Positions 8,809-17,303 of a DNA stretch of 64,000 nucleotides are shown here, one piece after another. The DNA is taken from NCBI GenBank assembly GCA_013286305.1, contig JABDFW010000004.1, forward strand, positions 1 through 64,000, given 5' to 3'. The position numbers were made by a program, and so were the translations under genes. Numbering within the stretch: position 1 is the stretch's first letter; each line of letters begins with the position of its first letter. The stretch is from Bacteroidota bacterium (lineage in GTDB: Bacteria; Bacteroidota; Bacteroidia; Chitinophagales; Chitinophagaceae). Under the pieces are notes generated by a model. That model was not told the origin of the DNA and ran no database searches. It saw only the letters and a program-made list of their open reading frames with translations.

Positions 8809-8903
8809 TGTTTGTGGTAGTAAAACTCCGGCGCTTTTTAGCACAAGAAAAATACTGCGTTGTTGTTGGCCGCTTCCCTGTTATTGTTGGCCGCCCTGCA
8901 AGA

Positions 8904-9347
8904 TCAACAAACAGTATTCCAATAGTCAATCCATTTCTTTTTTACTTCATCTTCTGATATGCCTGTATCGTAAGCCGGCGAAAACAGTGGCATTACCCGC
9001 TCAATTTTTACCAATACAATATTTTTAATGTTATGCTTTACGCCTGCGCCACGGTAAAATAAAAGTATATCGTTAAACAACGGGCCTTTAGATAACACCG
9101 TGCCGGTGCCTTTAAACCGGTAGCCTTTTCTAATAAAAATATCAACCACATTTATTTCAATGGACGGGTTAAGCAAAAGATTGTTTATTGTGCCGGGGGA
9201 ATGAATATCGGCAAATATCAAATGATCATCATCCCACACATTGGTTGTGCCTTTTGGCGACAGGTTAGGTGTTCCGTCGGCGCAAACAGTTGCAATAAAG
9301 CCAAGCTTTTGCTTTTTAACAAACTCCTTTATTTCATTGGTTAACAT
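8904..9347 (-). CDS. Pyridoxamine 5'-phosphate oxidase-fold protein
   Basis: MLTNEIKEFVKKQKLGFIATVCADGTPNLSPKGTTNVWDDDHLIFADIHSPGTINNLLLNPSIEINVVDIFIRKGYRFKGTG. Confidence 0.85.
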   Translation of the reverse strand: MLTNEIKEFVKKQKLGFIATVCADGTPNLSPKGTTNVWDDDHLIFADIHSPGTINNLLLNPSIEINVVDIFIRKGYRFKGTGTVLSKGPLFNDILLFYRGAGVKHNIKNIVLVKIERVMPLFSPAYDTGISEDEVKKKWIDYWNTVC

Positions 9348-9477
9348 GCCAATTATTATTATTGGTATTGGTGAGGTACACAAAATTAGTGTGCGCTCTT
9401 ATACAATTGTAAACCTTCGCGAAATTATCTTCACATCATTCTTTTCGTCCCAACAGTCAACCTTTGATTTACATGTA

Positions 9478-9529
9478 AATACAAATATATTTGAAAAATA
9501 TGTAAATTACTCACAAATATATTTGTATT
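9478..9529. promoter_or_regulatory. Paired operator-like palindromes CAAATATATTTG
   Basis: AATACAAATATATTTG (9478-9493) and its exact reverse complement CAAATATATTTGTATT (9514-9529), immediately before ATG 9538; each arm contains the self-complementary 12-mer CAAATATATTTG. Confidence 0.7.
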
Positions 9530-9537
9530 ATTCAAAC

Positions 9538-9927
9538 ATGATTGCTATTTTTGATCTGTCAATTACTTTTAAAACAGAAGCAGAAATACCTGCTTTTTTA
9601 TTGAAAGATGATGCTAAAATTATTAGTAAACAGGCGAGTGACTACCACAAACTGGAAACTGGAAACTTGAAACTCGAAACTATGTGCAATTTTTTAATAA
9701 CGGAACAAAAGCAGCATCTGCGGTCGCTGGAAGAAACGCTTGGCCATATTGAAAGCTGCAATTTATTAGGCGAGATAGACCCCGCTTATTATGTCGACAA
9801 AAAGAATGAATACATTCTGCAGTATGCCCACCAGCTATCGCAATTGGCGCAAACAGTATTCGAAAAAAAAGTGCACACGCCAAACGCATTGCTTATCGGC
9901 AACCTTAAGGTGATGAAGAAAGGATGA
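9538..9927 (+). CDS. Hypothetical prophage early protein with repeat-derived internal segment
   Basis: MIAIFDLSITFKTEAEIPAFLLKDDAKIISKQASDYHKLETGNLKLETMCNFLITEQKQHLRSLEETLGHIE... An alternative start is the internal MCNF (~9681). Confidence 0.5.
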   Translation: MIAIFDLSITFKTEAEIPAFLLKDDAKIISKQASDYHKLETGNLKLETMCNFLITEQKQHLRSLEETLGHIESCNLLGEIDPAYYVDKKNEYILQYAHQLSQLAQTVFEKKVHTPNALLIGNLKVMKKG

Positions 9928-10179
9928 TAAAAAAAGTCATTAAGTCAATAAGGAGGCAACCGTCATCTGTCAGTTTTTTTAATGACTTAATGACCCAATG
10001 ACCACTTCCTGTCAACCGTCAACTCTATTAAAGTGTGTGTTTTAGGTTTTTTGGGGTTAAAAAACGGCCCTGCTTTTCTAAGTGGGGCCTCTTTTAAAAT
10101 TAATTGTAAAGAGTAGTTGATTGGTAAGAGAGTAGTTGATAAGTAAACGGGCAAATGAACAGGAACACAAAACCGCCAA

Positions 10180-10506
10180 CTATTGTGCCCCCTATGTTTC
10201 CTACATGCCTATGTGGTTAACAGAACACAATACACAACTATTGTGCCTCTATGTTTCCTACATGCCTATGTGGTTAACAGAACACAATACATAACTATTG
10301 TGCCTCTATGTTTCCTACATGCCTATGTGGTTAACAGAACACAATACATAACTATTGTGCCTCTATGTTTCCTACATGCCTATGTGGTTAACAGAACACA
10401 ATACATAACTATTGTGCCTCTATGTTTCCTACATGCCTATGTGGTTAACAGAACACAATACATAACTATTGTGCCTCTATGTTTCCTACATGCCTATGTG
10501 GTTAAC
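10180..10506. repeat. Tandem array, 6 copies, period 57 bp
   Basis: Unit CTATTGTGCCTCTATGTTTCCTACATGCCTATGTGGTTAACAGAACACAATACATAA; copies start at 10180, 10238, 10295, 10352, 10409, 10466. Confidence 0.95.
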
Positions 10507-10538
10507 GAACTGGAAACTATAAACTGGAAACAGCTCAC

Positions 10539-10769
10539 ATGAACGACCTGCTAAACTCTTTAATTAAAATAATGCCGTCGCTCAGTTATCGGGGCTGCTG
10601 CATTAATATTCATAAAACCCATTGTACCGTAATGGGTAAAACATTTGTTACGGTGCATGATGCCAAAACCGCTGTGGACAATGGTTACAGGGGTTTGAAG
10701 GAATCTATTGTGAGAGTTAGAAGTGAAGAGTTAAAAGTGAAGAGTAATGAATTAACAATTAATAATTAA
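10539..10769 (+). CDS. Hypothetical small prophage protein
   Basis: 76 aa; C-terminus RVRSEELKVKSNELTINN is encoded by repeat-like DNA. Confidence 0.5.
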   Translation: MNDLLNSLIKIMPSLSYRGCCINIHKTHCTVMGKTFVTVHDAKTAVDNGYRGLKESIVRVRSEELKVKSNELTINN

Positions 10770-10795
10770 TAATAATACCGCGATGCGGGTCTGCT

Positions 10796-11080
10796 ATGCT
10801 TAAATCAAAAAATCACCAGGACACAAGGGAGATACACTTTCATGTAAATGTGCCCTTGCTGAGGGCGCCAAAAATTGCACGCACTACCATGATTGATGGC
10901 AAACGGTTTTATATTGGCCGTAACAAAAAACAATACCGCGCCGACCTTTACGACAAAATGTTTAAAGTTACCAAAGGCGAAGTATTGCCATGGACTTACA
11001 AAGGCGCCAACCACAGTGAGATAAAGAATTTGAGATGGAGGGAGAAGGAGGAGTTGCAGATTGGGAATGAAGAGGACTAA
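10796..11080 (+). CDS. Hypothetical prophage protein
   Basis: 94 aa, collinear with the replication module; no family recognised. Confidence 0.55.
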   Translation: MLKSKNHQDTREIHFHVNVPLLRAPKIARTTMIDGKRFYIGRNKKQYRADLYDKMFKVTKGEVLPWTYKGANHSEIKNLRWREKEELQIGNEED

Positions 11081-11148
11081 CATTAGAAACATGCAACTGC
11101 AAACTATCACAAAGTGATCTATTTGGGACAAACTAAAAACTTTTTATT

Positions 11149-11988
11149 ATGGCACGACCAAAAAAATACGGACTTGATTATTTTCCGCTGGATGTATCTC
11201 TTTTTGAGAACAAGAAAATGGAAGCCATCTCAGGCGAATTTGGCGACGCTGGCCTGCTGGTAACAATCAAACTGATGTGCGACATATATCAAAACGGGTA
11301 CTATACCCATTGGAAACCGTTGAATAAAATGCAGCTGCTTAGCAGGATAAAAGGTGCAACCCCGCAAATTGTAGAAGATGTAGTACAAAGATTGATAACT
11401 TTTGAAGTTTTTGACGAGCATATTTTTAACACATACCAGGTGCTTACCTCAAAGAAAATTCAGGAAACGTTTTTAGAGGCTACAAAAAAAAGAAAGGACA
11501 TAGAGTTTGAGCTTTATATATGCCAGGAGATAAATGTATGCAGAAACCCCACCATTGCTGTACTTAATGACAACATTAATACACAAAGCAAAGAAAAGGA
11601 AAGCAAAGAAGAGGAAATAAAAGAAAATAAAATTAAAGAAAACGAAAGCAAAGAAAGCTCATTTACGCGCGGGCCCGTCCGAACGGATCATCCGGGCGGG
11701 CCTGAAATTCTACATTCAAATTTATTTAGACAGCCAAAAGTGCCTGATAAAAAACAGGTGGAAGAGTTTTTTTTGCGAAGCGGCGGCACGCTTGAAATGG
11801 CTGATCATTTTTTTAAAAGGCACGAAGCAACCGCGTGGTTTTTAAACGGCTCGCCGATAACTAATTTTCATAACCTGGTGCCATCGTATATAAAAAACTG
11901 GATTGCAAATGTAAAAAATAAAGGCAGCACCTATAAGTTTGATCATACAAAAGTTGGTGCACGAAACGATTACAGCACACCTTTTTAA
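11149..11988 (+). CDS. DUF4373 (Lin1244/Lin1753-like) phage replication protein
   Basis: MARPKKYGLDYFPLDVSLFENKKMEAISGEFGDAGLLVTIKLMCDIYQNGYYTHW. Confidence 0.85.
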   Translation: MARPKKYGLDYFPLDVSLFENKKMEAISGEFGDAGLLVTIKLMCDIYQNGYYTHWKPLNKMQLLSRIKGATPQIVEDVVQRLITFEVFDEHIFNTYQVLTSKKIQETFLEATKKRKDIEFELYICQEINVCRNPTIAVLNDNINTQSKEKESKEEEIKENKIKENESKESSFTRGPVRTDHPGGPEILHSNLFRQPKVPDKKQVEEFFLRSGGTLEMADHFFKRHEATAWFLNGSPITNFHNLVPSYIKNWIANVKNKGSTYKFDHTKVGARNDYSTPF

Positions 11989-12313
11989 CTATGCAGCTTT
12001 TCACCACATAGGCACAAAGAAAACATAGGTACACATAGATTTTAATAAACACCCCCGTTGTTATTATGTAGCCTGCCTGATAGCATTGCAGGGTAAAACC
12101 GTGTTGCCCACCTTCATCAACGATATATGGCACAAGTGTGCGACGCAAGGGACGATGCCATGAAATGCAAATGCCCGTAGCAATAGAAAAATTCCAAATT
12201 TTAAATCCCAAAGTCCAACACACAACTACCACAAAGTGATCCCTTTGGGACAAACTTCTATGCGCCCCTATATTTCCTCTATGCCTATGTGGTGAAAAAC
12301 AAAATAATAAACC

Positions 12314-13135
12314 ATGCAACAATTACATACTATAAAAAAAATGTTACCACCGCCGCCGCCCGAAGTAAAAGAGCTGTTTGATGCGGTTGAGCTAAACGAT
12401 GAAGAAATAAACTCCGCTATTTTTGATGCGAAGAGAAATAAATATTTTGTGCTTGATGAGGAGCGAAAACAACAGGAGAAAAAAGATATTCGCGATGAAG
12501 CATTGAGGCCATGGAGCACTAATGAGCTTTTTCATTTCGCAAAAAAAGAAGCGGAGGTGCTGGTAAAAATAAGCGGCAAAGTGCACTGCTTAGATGAATA
12601 TGTTGAACCGGTTTTTAACCAGCTATGCCTGTATTTTAGCAACAATGCGTTATTTGAAAGCAATGGGCTTAGCCTTAACAAAGGCATAATGCTTATTGGC
12701 AATGTGGGCGTAGGCAAAACCGACCTGCTAAAGGCTTTCAGGAAAAATAAACGGCAATGTTTTTTGCCTGTTACCTGCAACGAGGTGGAAGAAAAATGCA
12801 GGGACAAAGGGCTGCGTTACAGCGAAACATTTGCAGGGCCCGTACCTGGCCATGGCAATACGCCGCAATATTTTTTTCAGCACCAGGTGGGCTGGATGTT
12901 TGACGACCTGGGCACCGAGGGCATTATAAAAGAATATGGCAACCAATTAGAGGTGATGGAAAAAATAATTCACATGCGGTATATGCTAAAAGAGCATGTG
13001 CCCTTTAATACCATGCATTTAACCACCAACATACCCGTTGACGACCTTGAAAAACGTTACGGTTACCGCATGCGCAGCCGTGTGCGTGAAATGTTTAACG
13101 TTATTACACTGCCCGGGCCTGACAGGAGGAAATGA
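12314..13135 (+). CDS. DnaC-like AAA ATPase (phage replication)
   Basis: Walker A GNVGVGKTDLL; Walker B-like WMFDDLG; MHLTTNIPVDDLEKRYGYRMRSRVREMFNVI. Confidence 0.85.
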   Translation: MQQLHTIKKMLPPPPPEVKELFDAVELNDEEINSAIFDAKRNKYFVLDEERKQQEKKDIRDEALRPWSTNELFHFAKKEAEVLVKISGKVHCLDEYVEPVFNQLCLYFSNNALFESNGLSLNKGIMLIGNVGVGKTDLLKAFRKNKRQCFLPVTCNEVEEKCRDKGLRYSETFAGPVPGHGNTPQYFFQHQVGWMFDDLGTEGIIKEYGNQLEVMEKIIHMRYMLKEHVPFNTMHLTTNIPVDDLEKRYGYRMRSRVREMFNVITLPGPDRRK

Positions 13136-13146
13136 AGAAAGTTTAC

Positions 13147-13306
13147 AGTTTGTCCCAAGGGATCACTTTGTGATAGTTTACAGTTTGTGGTTTGTTCCAA
13201 AGTGATCCCTTTGGGACAAACTATCACAAAGTGATCCCTTGGGACAAACTATCACAAAGTGATCCCTTTGGGACAAACCATCACAAAGTGATCCCTTTGG
13301 GACAAA
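13147..13306. repeat. Short tandem array with ~29-bp unit; first copy inverted
   Basis: Inverted copy 13147-13181; forward copies CTATCACAAAGTGATCCCTTTGGGACAAA at ~13194-13220 (partial), 13221-13248, 13249-13277, 13278-13306. Single copies at ~11104 and ~12226. Confidence 0.95.
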
Positions 13307-13354
13307 CTTCTATGTGCCCCTATGTTTCCTCTATGCCTATGTGGTGAAAAAAAA

Positions 13355-14587
13355 CTACTTCCCCTGCAACTCCCCCAACTTCTTTCTTGTATCCGGGGTT
13401 TCTTTAATGGATAATGCTTTTTTATAATTCTCTATCGCCTGTGCTTTGTCGCCTTTTGCACTGTACAGGTCGCCTATTGAATCATACACATTAAAGCTTT
13501 CAGGATAGTTTGCTATGTTTAATTTAAACAAGCTCTCCGCTTTATCAAACATTTTATTCCCCATAAACTGGTAAGCCATTTCATTTACATCCTGTTCGGG
13601 GGGCAATACACTATACCCAAACTCGGCTGATATTAGTTTGTAGTGCACTGTAAGAAATGAATCTATCTTAAATGACTGGTCTGTAAAATAACTGTTCTTT
13701 ATTTTGAGCGGGTAATTTTTAAAAATAAAATGCAACCCGTCGTACTCTGTAATTAAAGGGGAGGAGCCGTGGTTGTCTTCATTATAGTACCTGTAATTTA
13801 CGCGTAAATTATTTTGTTTATTGGCTGCAAAGTAGTGGCTTAGTTTTAAAATAGAACGTATGTGTGCGGTGCTGCCGCTGGTGTCGCTTTGTACCCTCGT
13901 GGTATCCATGCCTTCGTCCATGGTGTTGGCAATGCCCATATAAATAGCCGTGCCTGCAAATGAATTTGTTCTTAAATATTCTTCTGTTTGTTTTAAAAGC
14001 TTTTGATTGTCCCACCACATGCTTGGGTCAACCGCTATGTACGATCTGAACAGGTTTGTATGATGCACCAGCGTATTAATTACCGTTAACCCGCCAAATG
14101 AATGCCCTATAAGCATGCGGTATGGTGTGGTGGGGTACAGCGAATCAATATGCGGTATCAGTTCCTTTTCTATGAACGCCATAAATGCTTCGCCGCCACC
14201 AGATGTTTTAGTTGCAGCGCTGTCCATATATAGCCCGCCAGCAACATGTGTGGGGGTTAAATCCCTTGTCCTGTCAGTGTTTGGTATGCCCACTACAATC
14301 ATCTGCGGGCAAATAGTATTGCCGTTTACGCTGCTTAGTTGCTGTATCATTCCCACAACAGAGCTAAAATGCCCGTCGCCATCCAGCAGGTAAACAACGG
14401 GGTACCTCGCCCCTCCATAAATAGCATTGCCCTGGTTATTGGGCACATATACCCATATTTTGCGTTGCTCTTTTAGTATGGTTGAATTAACGCTGTCAAT
14501 AATGCCAATGCTAATGGTATTTTTATCCTGCGCCCTTAGCGTTATTATTGCAATACATAAAAAGGCTATAAGAAGAAATGTTTTCAT
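13355..14587 (-). CDS. Secreted esterase-like alpha/beta hydrolase with C-terminal TPR-like region
   Basis: 410 aa: signal peptide, PVVYLLDGDGHF, LIGHSFGGL, and C-terminal ESLFKLNIANYPESFNVYDSIGDLYSAKGDKAQAIENYKKAL. Confidence 0.8.
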   Translation of the reverse strand: MKTFLLIAFLCIAIITLRAQDKNTISIGIIDSVNSTILKEQRKIWVYVPNNQGNAIYGGARYPVVYLLDGDGHFSSVVGMIQQLSSVNGNTICPQMIVVGIPNTDRTRDLTPTHVAGGLYMDSAATKTSGGGEAFMAFIEKELIPHIDSLYPTTPYRMLIGHSFGGLTVINTLVHHTNLFRSYIAVDPSMWWDNQKLLKQTEEYLRTNSFAGTAIYMGIANTMDEGMDTTRVQSDTSGSTAHIRSILKLSHYFAANKQNNLRVNYRYYNEDNHGSSPLITEYDGLHFIFKNYPLKIKNSYFTDQSFKIDSFLTVHYKLISAEFGYSVLPPEQDVNEMAYQFMGNKMFDKAESLFKLNIANYPESFNVYDSIGDLYSAKGDKAQAIENYKKALSIKETPDTRKKLGELQGK

Positions 14588-14922
14588 TGCTGAATATTTG
14601 GGGTAAAATACAAATTTTAAAATTCAGTGAGAAAGAATATTAGTTGATTGGCGAAAGAGAAAAGTTGATTGGTATGTAACAGGAAGATGAAACACATAGG
14701 CAGATAGGGAACATAGGGGCACAATAGGAGTTTATACCCGTCCGTCCGCCCGCCCGTTCCATACCTAAAAAAAATATCGAAGGCCGGGGGCGGAGCTCTC
14801 CTGTAGAAGAAAATTCAGTTTAATGACCTGCAGGGAGAAAACTTTGATACGTTTAAAAAATAAAAAAGCAGGGGTGAGTACAGGTTATAGGTTGAAGGAA
14901 TATAAAACCCGGCTTTTTAGAT

Positions 14923-15354
14923 TTATAATTTTTGATGGTATTTTGCGATGTAGTCATAAAAGAAGGCATTATGATATAATATCATTGGAGCCCAGCCACC
15001 TTTGTAATGAAAAGTCTTATCTTTTGAATCTATAAAAATGGTATCCCCTTTTTTACAAAAGCCTCTAACTCCCTCTTGATAAATTTCCGCCTTATCGTTT
15101 TTTATAATTCCATAATAATAATCAGCTTTATTACGGAGATCATAATATTTAATATTTGATTGCAAAACATGTAAATCAAGAACACAAAAGCCATTGTACC
15201 CATTTGTACAATCAGGTTCATCAGTTATCACCGCTACCATTTTTAGATTAAGATTTTCAAAGTATTCGTCATTACCATTTTTATCGCTTGCTATTTTATA
15301 AAAGAAGAAAATAGTAACCAAAAGAAACATTATAAAAATTGTAATTTCTTTCAT
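14923..15354 (-). CDS. Hypothetical protein with N-terminal TM segment
   Basis: 143 aa; MKEITIFIMFLLVTIFFFYKIA hydrophobic start. Confidence 0.55.
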   Translation of the reverse strand: MKEITIFIMFLLVTIFFFYKIASDKNGNDEYFENLNLKMVAVITDEPDCTNGYNGFCVLDLHVLQSNIKYYDLRNKADYYYGIIKNDKAEIYQEGVRGFCKKGDTIFIDSKDKTFHYKGGWAPMILYHNAFFYDYIAKYHQKL

Positions 15355-15478
15355 TCTGCAAATGCCTTATAAATAGACTAAGCTCGTCAAAATAGCGCAA
15401 CCTTCGTAGTTTTTCTGAAAACAATATGTATACGTAATATGGCATAAAAAAAGCCGCTCAAATTAAGCGGCTGCTAAG

Positions 15479-15564
15479 TGCCCCAGACGGGAGTTGAACC
15501 CGTACGACCGTTGCGGGTCACAGGATTTTAAGTCCTGCGTGTCTACCAGTTCCACCACCGGGGC
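15479..15564 (-). tRNA. tRNA-Leu (anticodon TAA)
   Basis: Reverse strand GCCCCGGTGGTGGAACTGGTAGACACGCAGGACTTAAAATCCTGTG...GGTTCAACTCCCGTCTGGGGCA: class II tRNA with long variable arm. Confidence 0.95.
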
Positions 15565-15612
15565 GGTAGTTGAAAAAAAATCCCGCCTTTTCTGCGGGAC
15601 TTTACTTTTCAG

Positions 15613-15685
<73 letters not shown>

Positions 15686-15764
15686 TTATATCTCTCTCTA
15701 AGAACTGTGTTTAAGGGGTGCAAAAATAGCAATTTGAACTGTATGGCAAAATTTTTATGCCTTT

Positions 15765-15986
15765 TTACTTATAAACAGGGGTATATTCACTGCTGCTCTG
15801 CACTTCTACATCCGGTTTGCCCTTATAACGCTTTTGATACAACATGGCACAACCGCCTAAAGTTGCGGCTGTAAAGCATAAAACCTGCAGGTAAAACAAA
15901 AAACGGGATGAGTTAACCCAGTTATAGCCAAATTCTTTTTTTCCTCTTATATTTTCGCTTTCGTGTGATGCTGCTTCGTGTACCAT
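15765..15986 (-). CDS. Small hypothetical membrane protein
   Basis: 73 aa with one TM segment (FLFYLQVLCFTAATLGGCAMLY). Confidence 0.5.
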   Translation of the reverse strand: MVHEAASHESENIRGKKEFGYNWVNSSRFLFYLQVLCFTAATLGGCAMLYQKRYKGKPDVEVQSSSEYTPVYK

Positions 15987-16028
15987 ATTTTAAAAATTGC
16001 AATGCAAAAATAAGGATGGAGCGATAAA

Positions 16029-17102
16029 TTAAGTAAACTTCTTTTTAACAATTTCCGAAAATCTTGTTTTATGTTCAACAAAATACTCCCAAACAATGCT
16101 TTTTGCATAAACGCCGTCAAGCTGTTTTAGTGGTTTGCGTGGCAGTATATTGGGCTTTTTGCTTTTAAACATCCATACCAATAACGCGTAATGCGCTTTA
16201 AATACCGCCTTGCAAGGTGCCGTTTGCCCTGCCAGTAAGTTTTTTAAGGCAAACACTATATCCAGCAAAATGCGGAAGGGCAGTTTCCAAACCTTCTCTG
16301 CAAAAGGCAGGTTCTTTGCCATCATAATAAGGTTATTACGAAAGTTTAAAAAAACCTTCCTGCTGTTACCTTTGGGCAGGGTGCCGCCGCCAATATGATA
16401 TACCACCGATTGCGGGCAGCAAATAATGGAATACCCGGCCAGTTGCATACGCCAGCAAAGGTCTATCTCCTCCATATGCGCAAAAAAGAAGGCATCCAGC
16501 CCGCCCAATTGTTTATATACTTCAGCCCTAACAAACATGGCCGCCCCCGAAGCCCAGAATATCTTCTCCACCCCGTTATACTGGCCTTCGTCTTTCTCAC
16601 ACACGTCAAACACCCGCCCGCGCGAAAAAGCATAGCCTAATGCATCAAGCCAACCGCCGCAGGCGCCGGCATATTCAAAATATTCACGGTCGTTATAGGC
16701 TAATATTTTCGGCTGACAGGCAGCAATGGCAGGGTTTGCTTCCATGGCTTCAATAACGGGCTCAATCCAGCCCGGAACTACTTCCACATCGGAGTTCAGC
16801 AGCACATAACAATCTGCCTGTACCTGCGCCAGGGCCCTGTTATAGCCTTCGGCAAAGCCATAATTCTTATCCAATAATATCCGTTCAACCAGGGGAAAAT
16901 CTTTCTTAAGCATCTCAATACTGTCGTCGGTGGAGGCATTGTCTGCCACGATGATCTTTTTATTGGCGTAGGTTGATGCTGTTACCCCCGGCAAAAACCT
17001 TTGCAGGTAATTGCTGCCATTATAATTAAGTATCACTATTGCAACCAGGGGATTGTTCAATCCGTTATATTTTTTCAAAAATAACATTGTAGCCAATAGC
17101 AC
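16029..17102 (-). CDS. Family 2 glycosyltransferase
   Basis: VAIVILNYNGSNYLQRFLPGV...IIVADNASTDDSIEML...CYVLLNSDVEVVPGWI; true start may be slightly internal. Confidence 0.9.
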   Translation of the reverse strand: MLLATMLFLKKYNGLNNPLVAIVILNYNGSNYLQRFLPGVTASTYANKKIIVADNASTDDSIEMLKKDFPLVERILLDKNYGFAEGYNRALAQVQADCYVLLNSDVEVVPGWIEPVIEAMEANPAIAACQPKILAYNDREYFEYAGACGGWLDALGYAFSRGRVFDVCEKDEGQYNGVEKIFWASGAAMFVRAEVYKQLGGLDAFFFAHMEEIDLCWRMQLAGYSIICCPQSVVYHIGGGTLPKGNSRKVFLNFRNNLIMMAKNLPFAEKVWKLPFRILLDIVFALKNLLAGQTAPCKAVFKAHYALLVWMFKSKKPNILPRKPLKQLDGVYAKSIVWEYFVEHKTRFSEIVKKKFT

Positions 17103-17156
17103 GGCAGAATAAAAAGCAAATATTTAAAACACGGCACAGTGTTAGGGTTATCTTTG

Positions 17157-17268
17157 GTTACAGGTTGCAAGTTGCTGGTTGCTGGTAACATGGAAAGTAA
17201 AAATTCACAATTTATTATTTAGTATTTGTTAATTCGCTAACAGAAGCTGGCAACTTGTAACCTGTAAC
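17157..17268. repeat. Inverted repeat, 22-bp arms (19/22), upstream of RNase Z
   Basis: GTTACAGGTTGCAAGTTGCTGG (17157-17178) versus CTGGCAACTTGTAACCTGTAAC (17247-17268). Confidence 0.75.
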
Positions 17269-17303
17269 TGGCAACAGAATACTTTTTTTTAACGTGATAG
17301 CCT

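Noticed and set aside
10183-10542. 119-aa ORF of PLCFLHAYVVNRTQYITIV repeats
   Set aside because: Coincidental reading of the 57-bp array; same unit occurs intergenically in both orientations.
5485-13306. Tandem arrays considered as CRISPR
   Set aside because: Units are contiguous with no unique spacers and no cas genes nearby.
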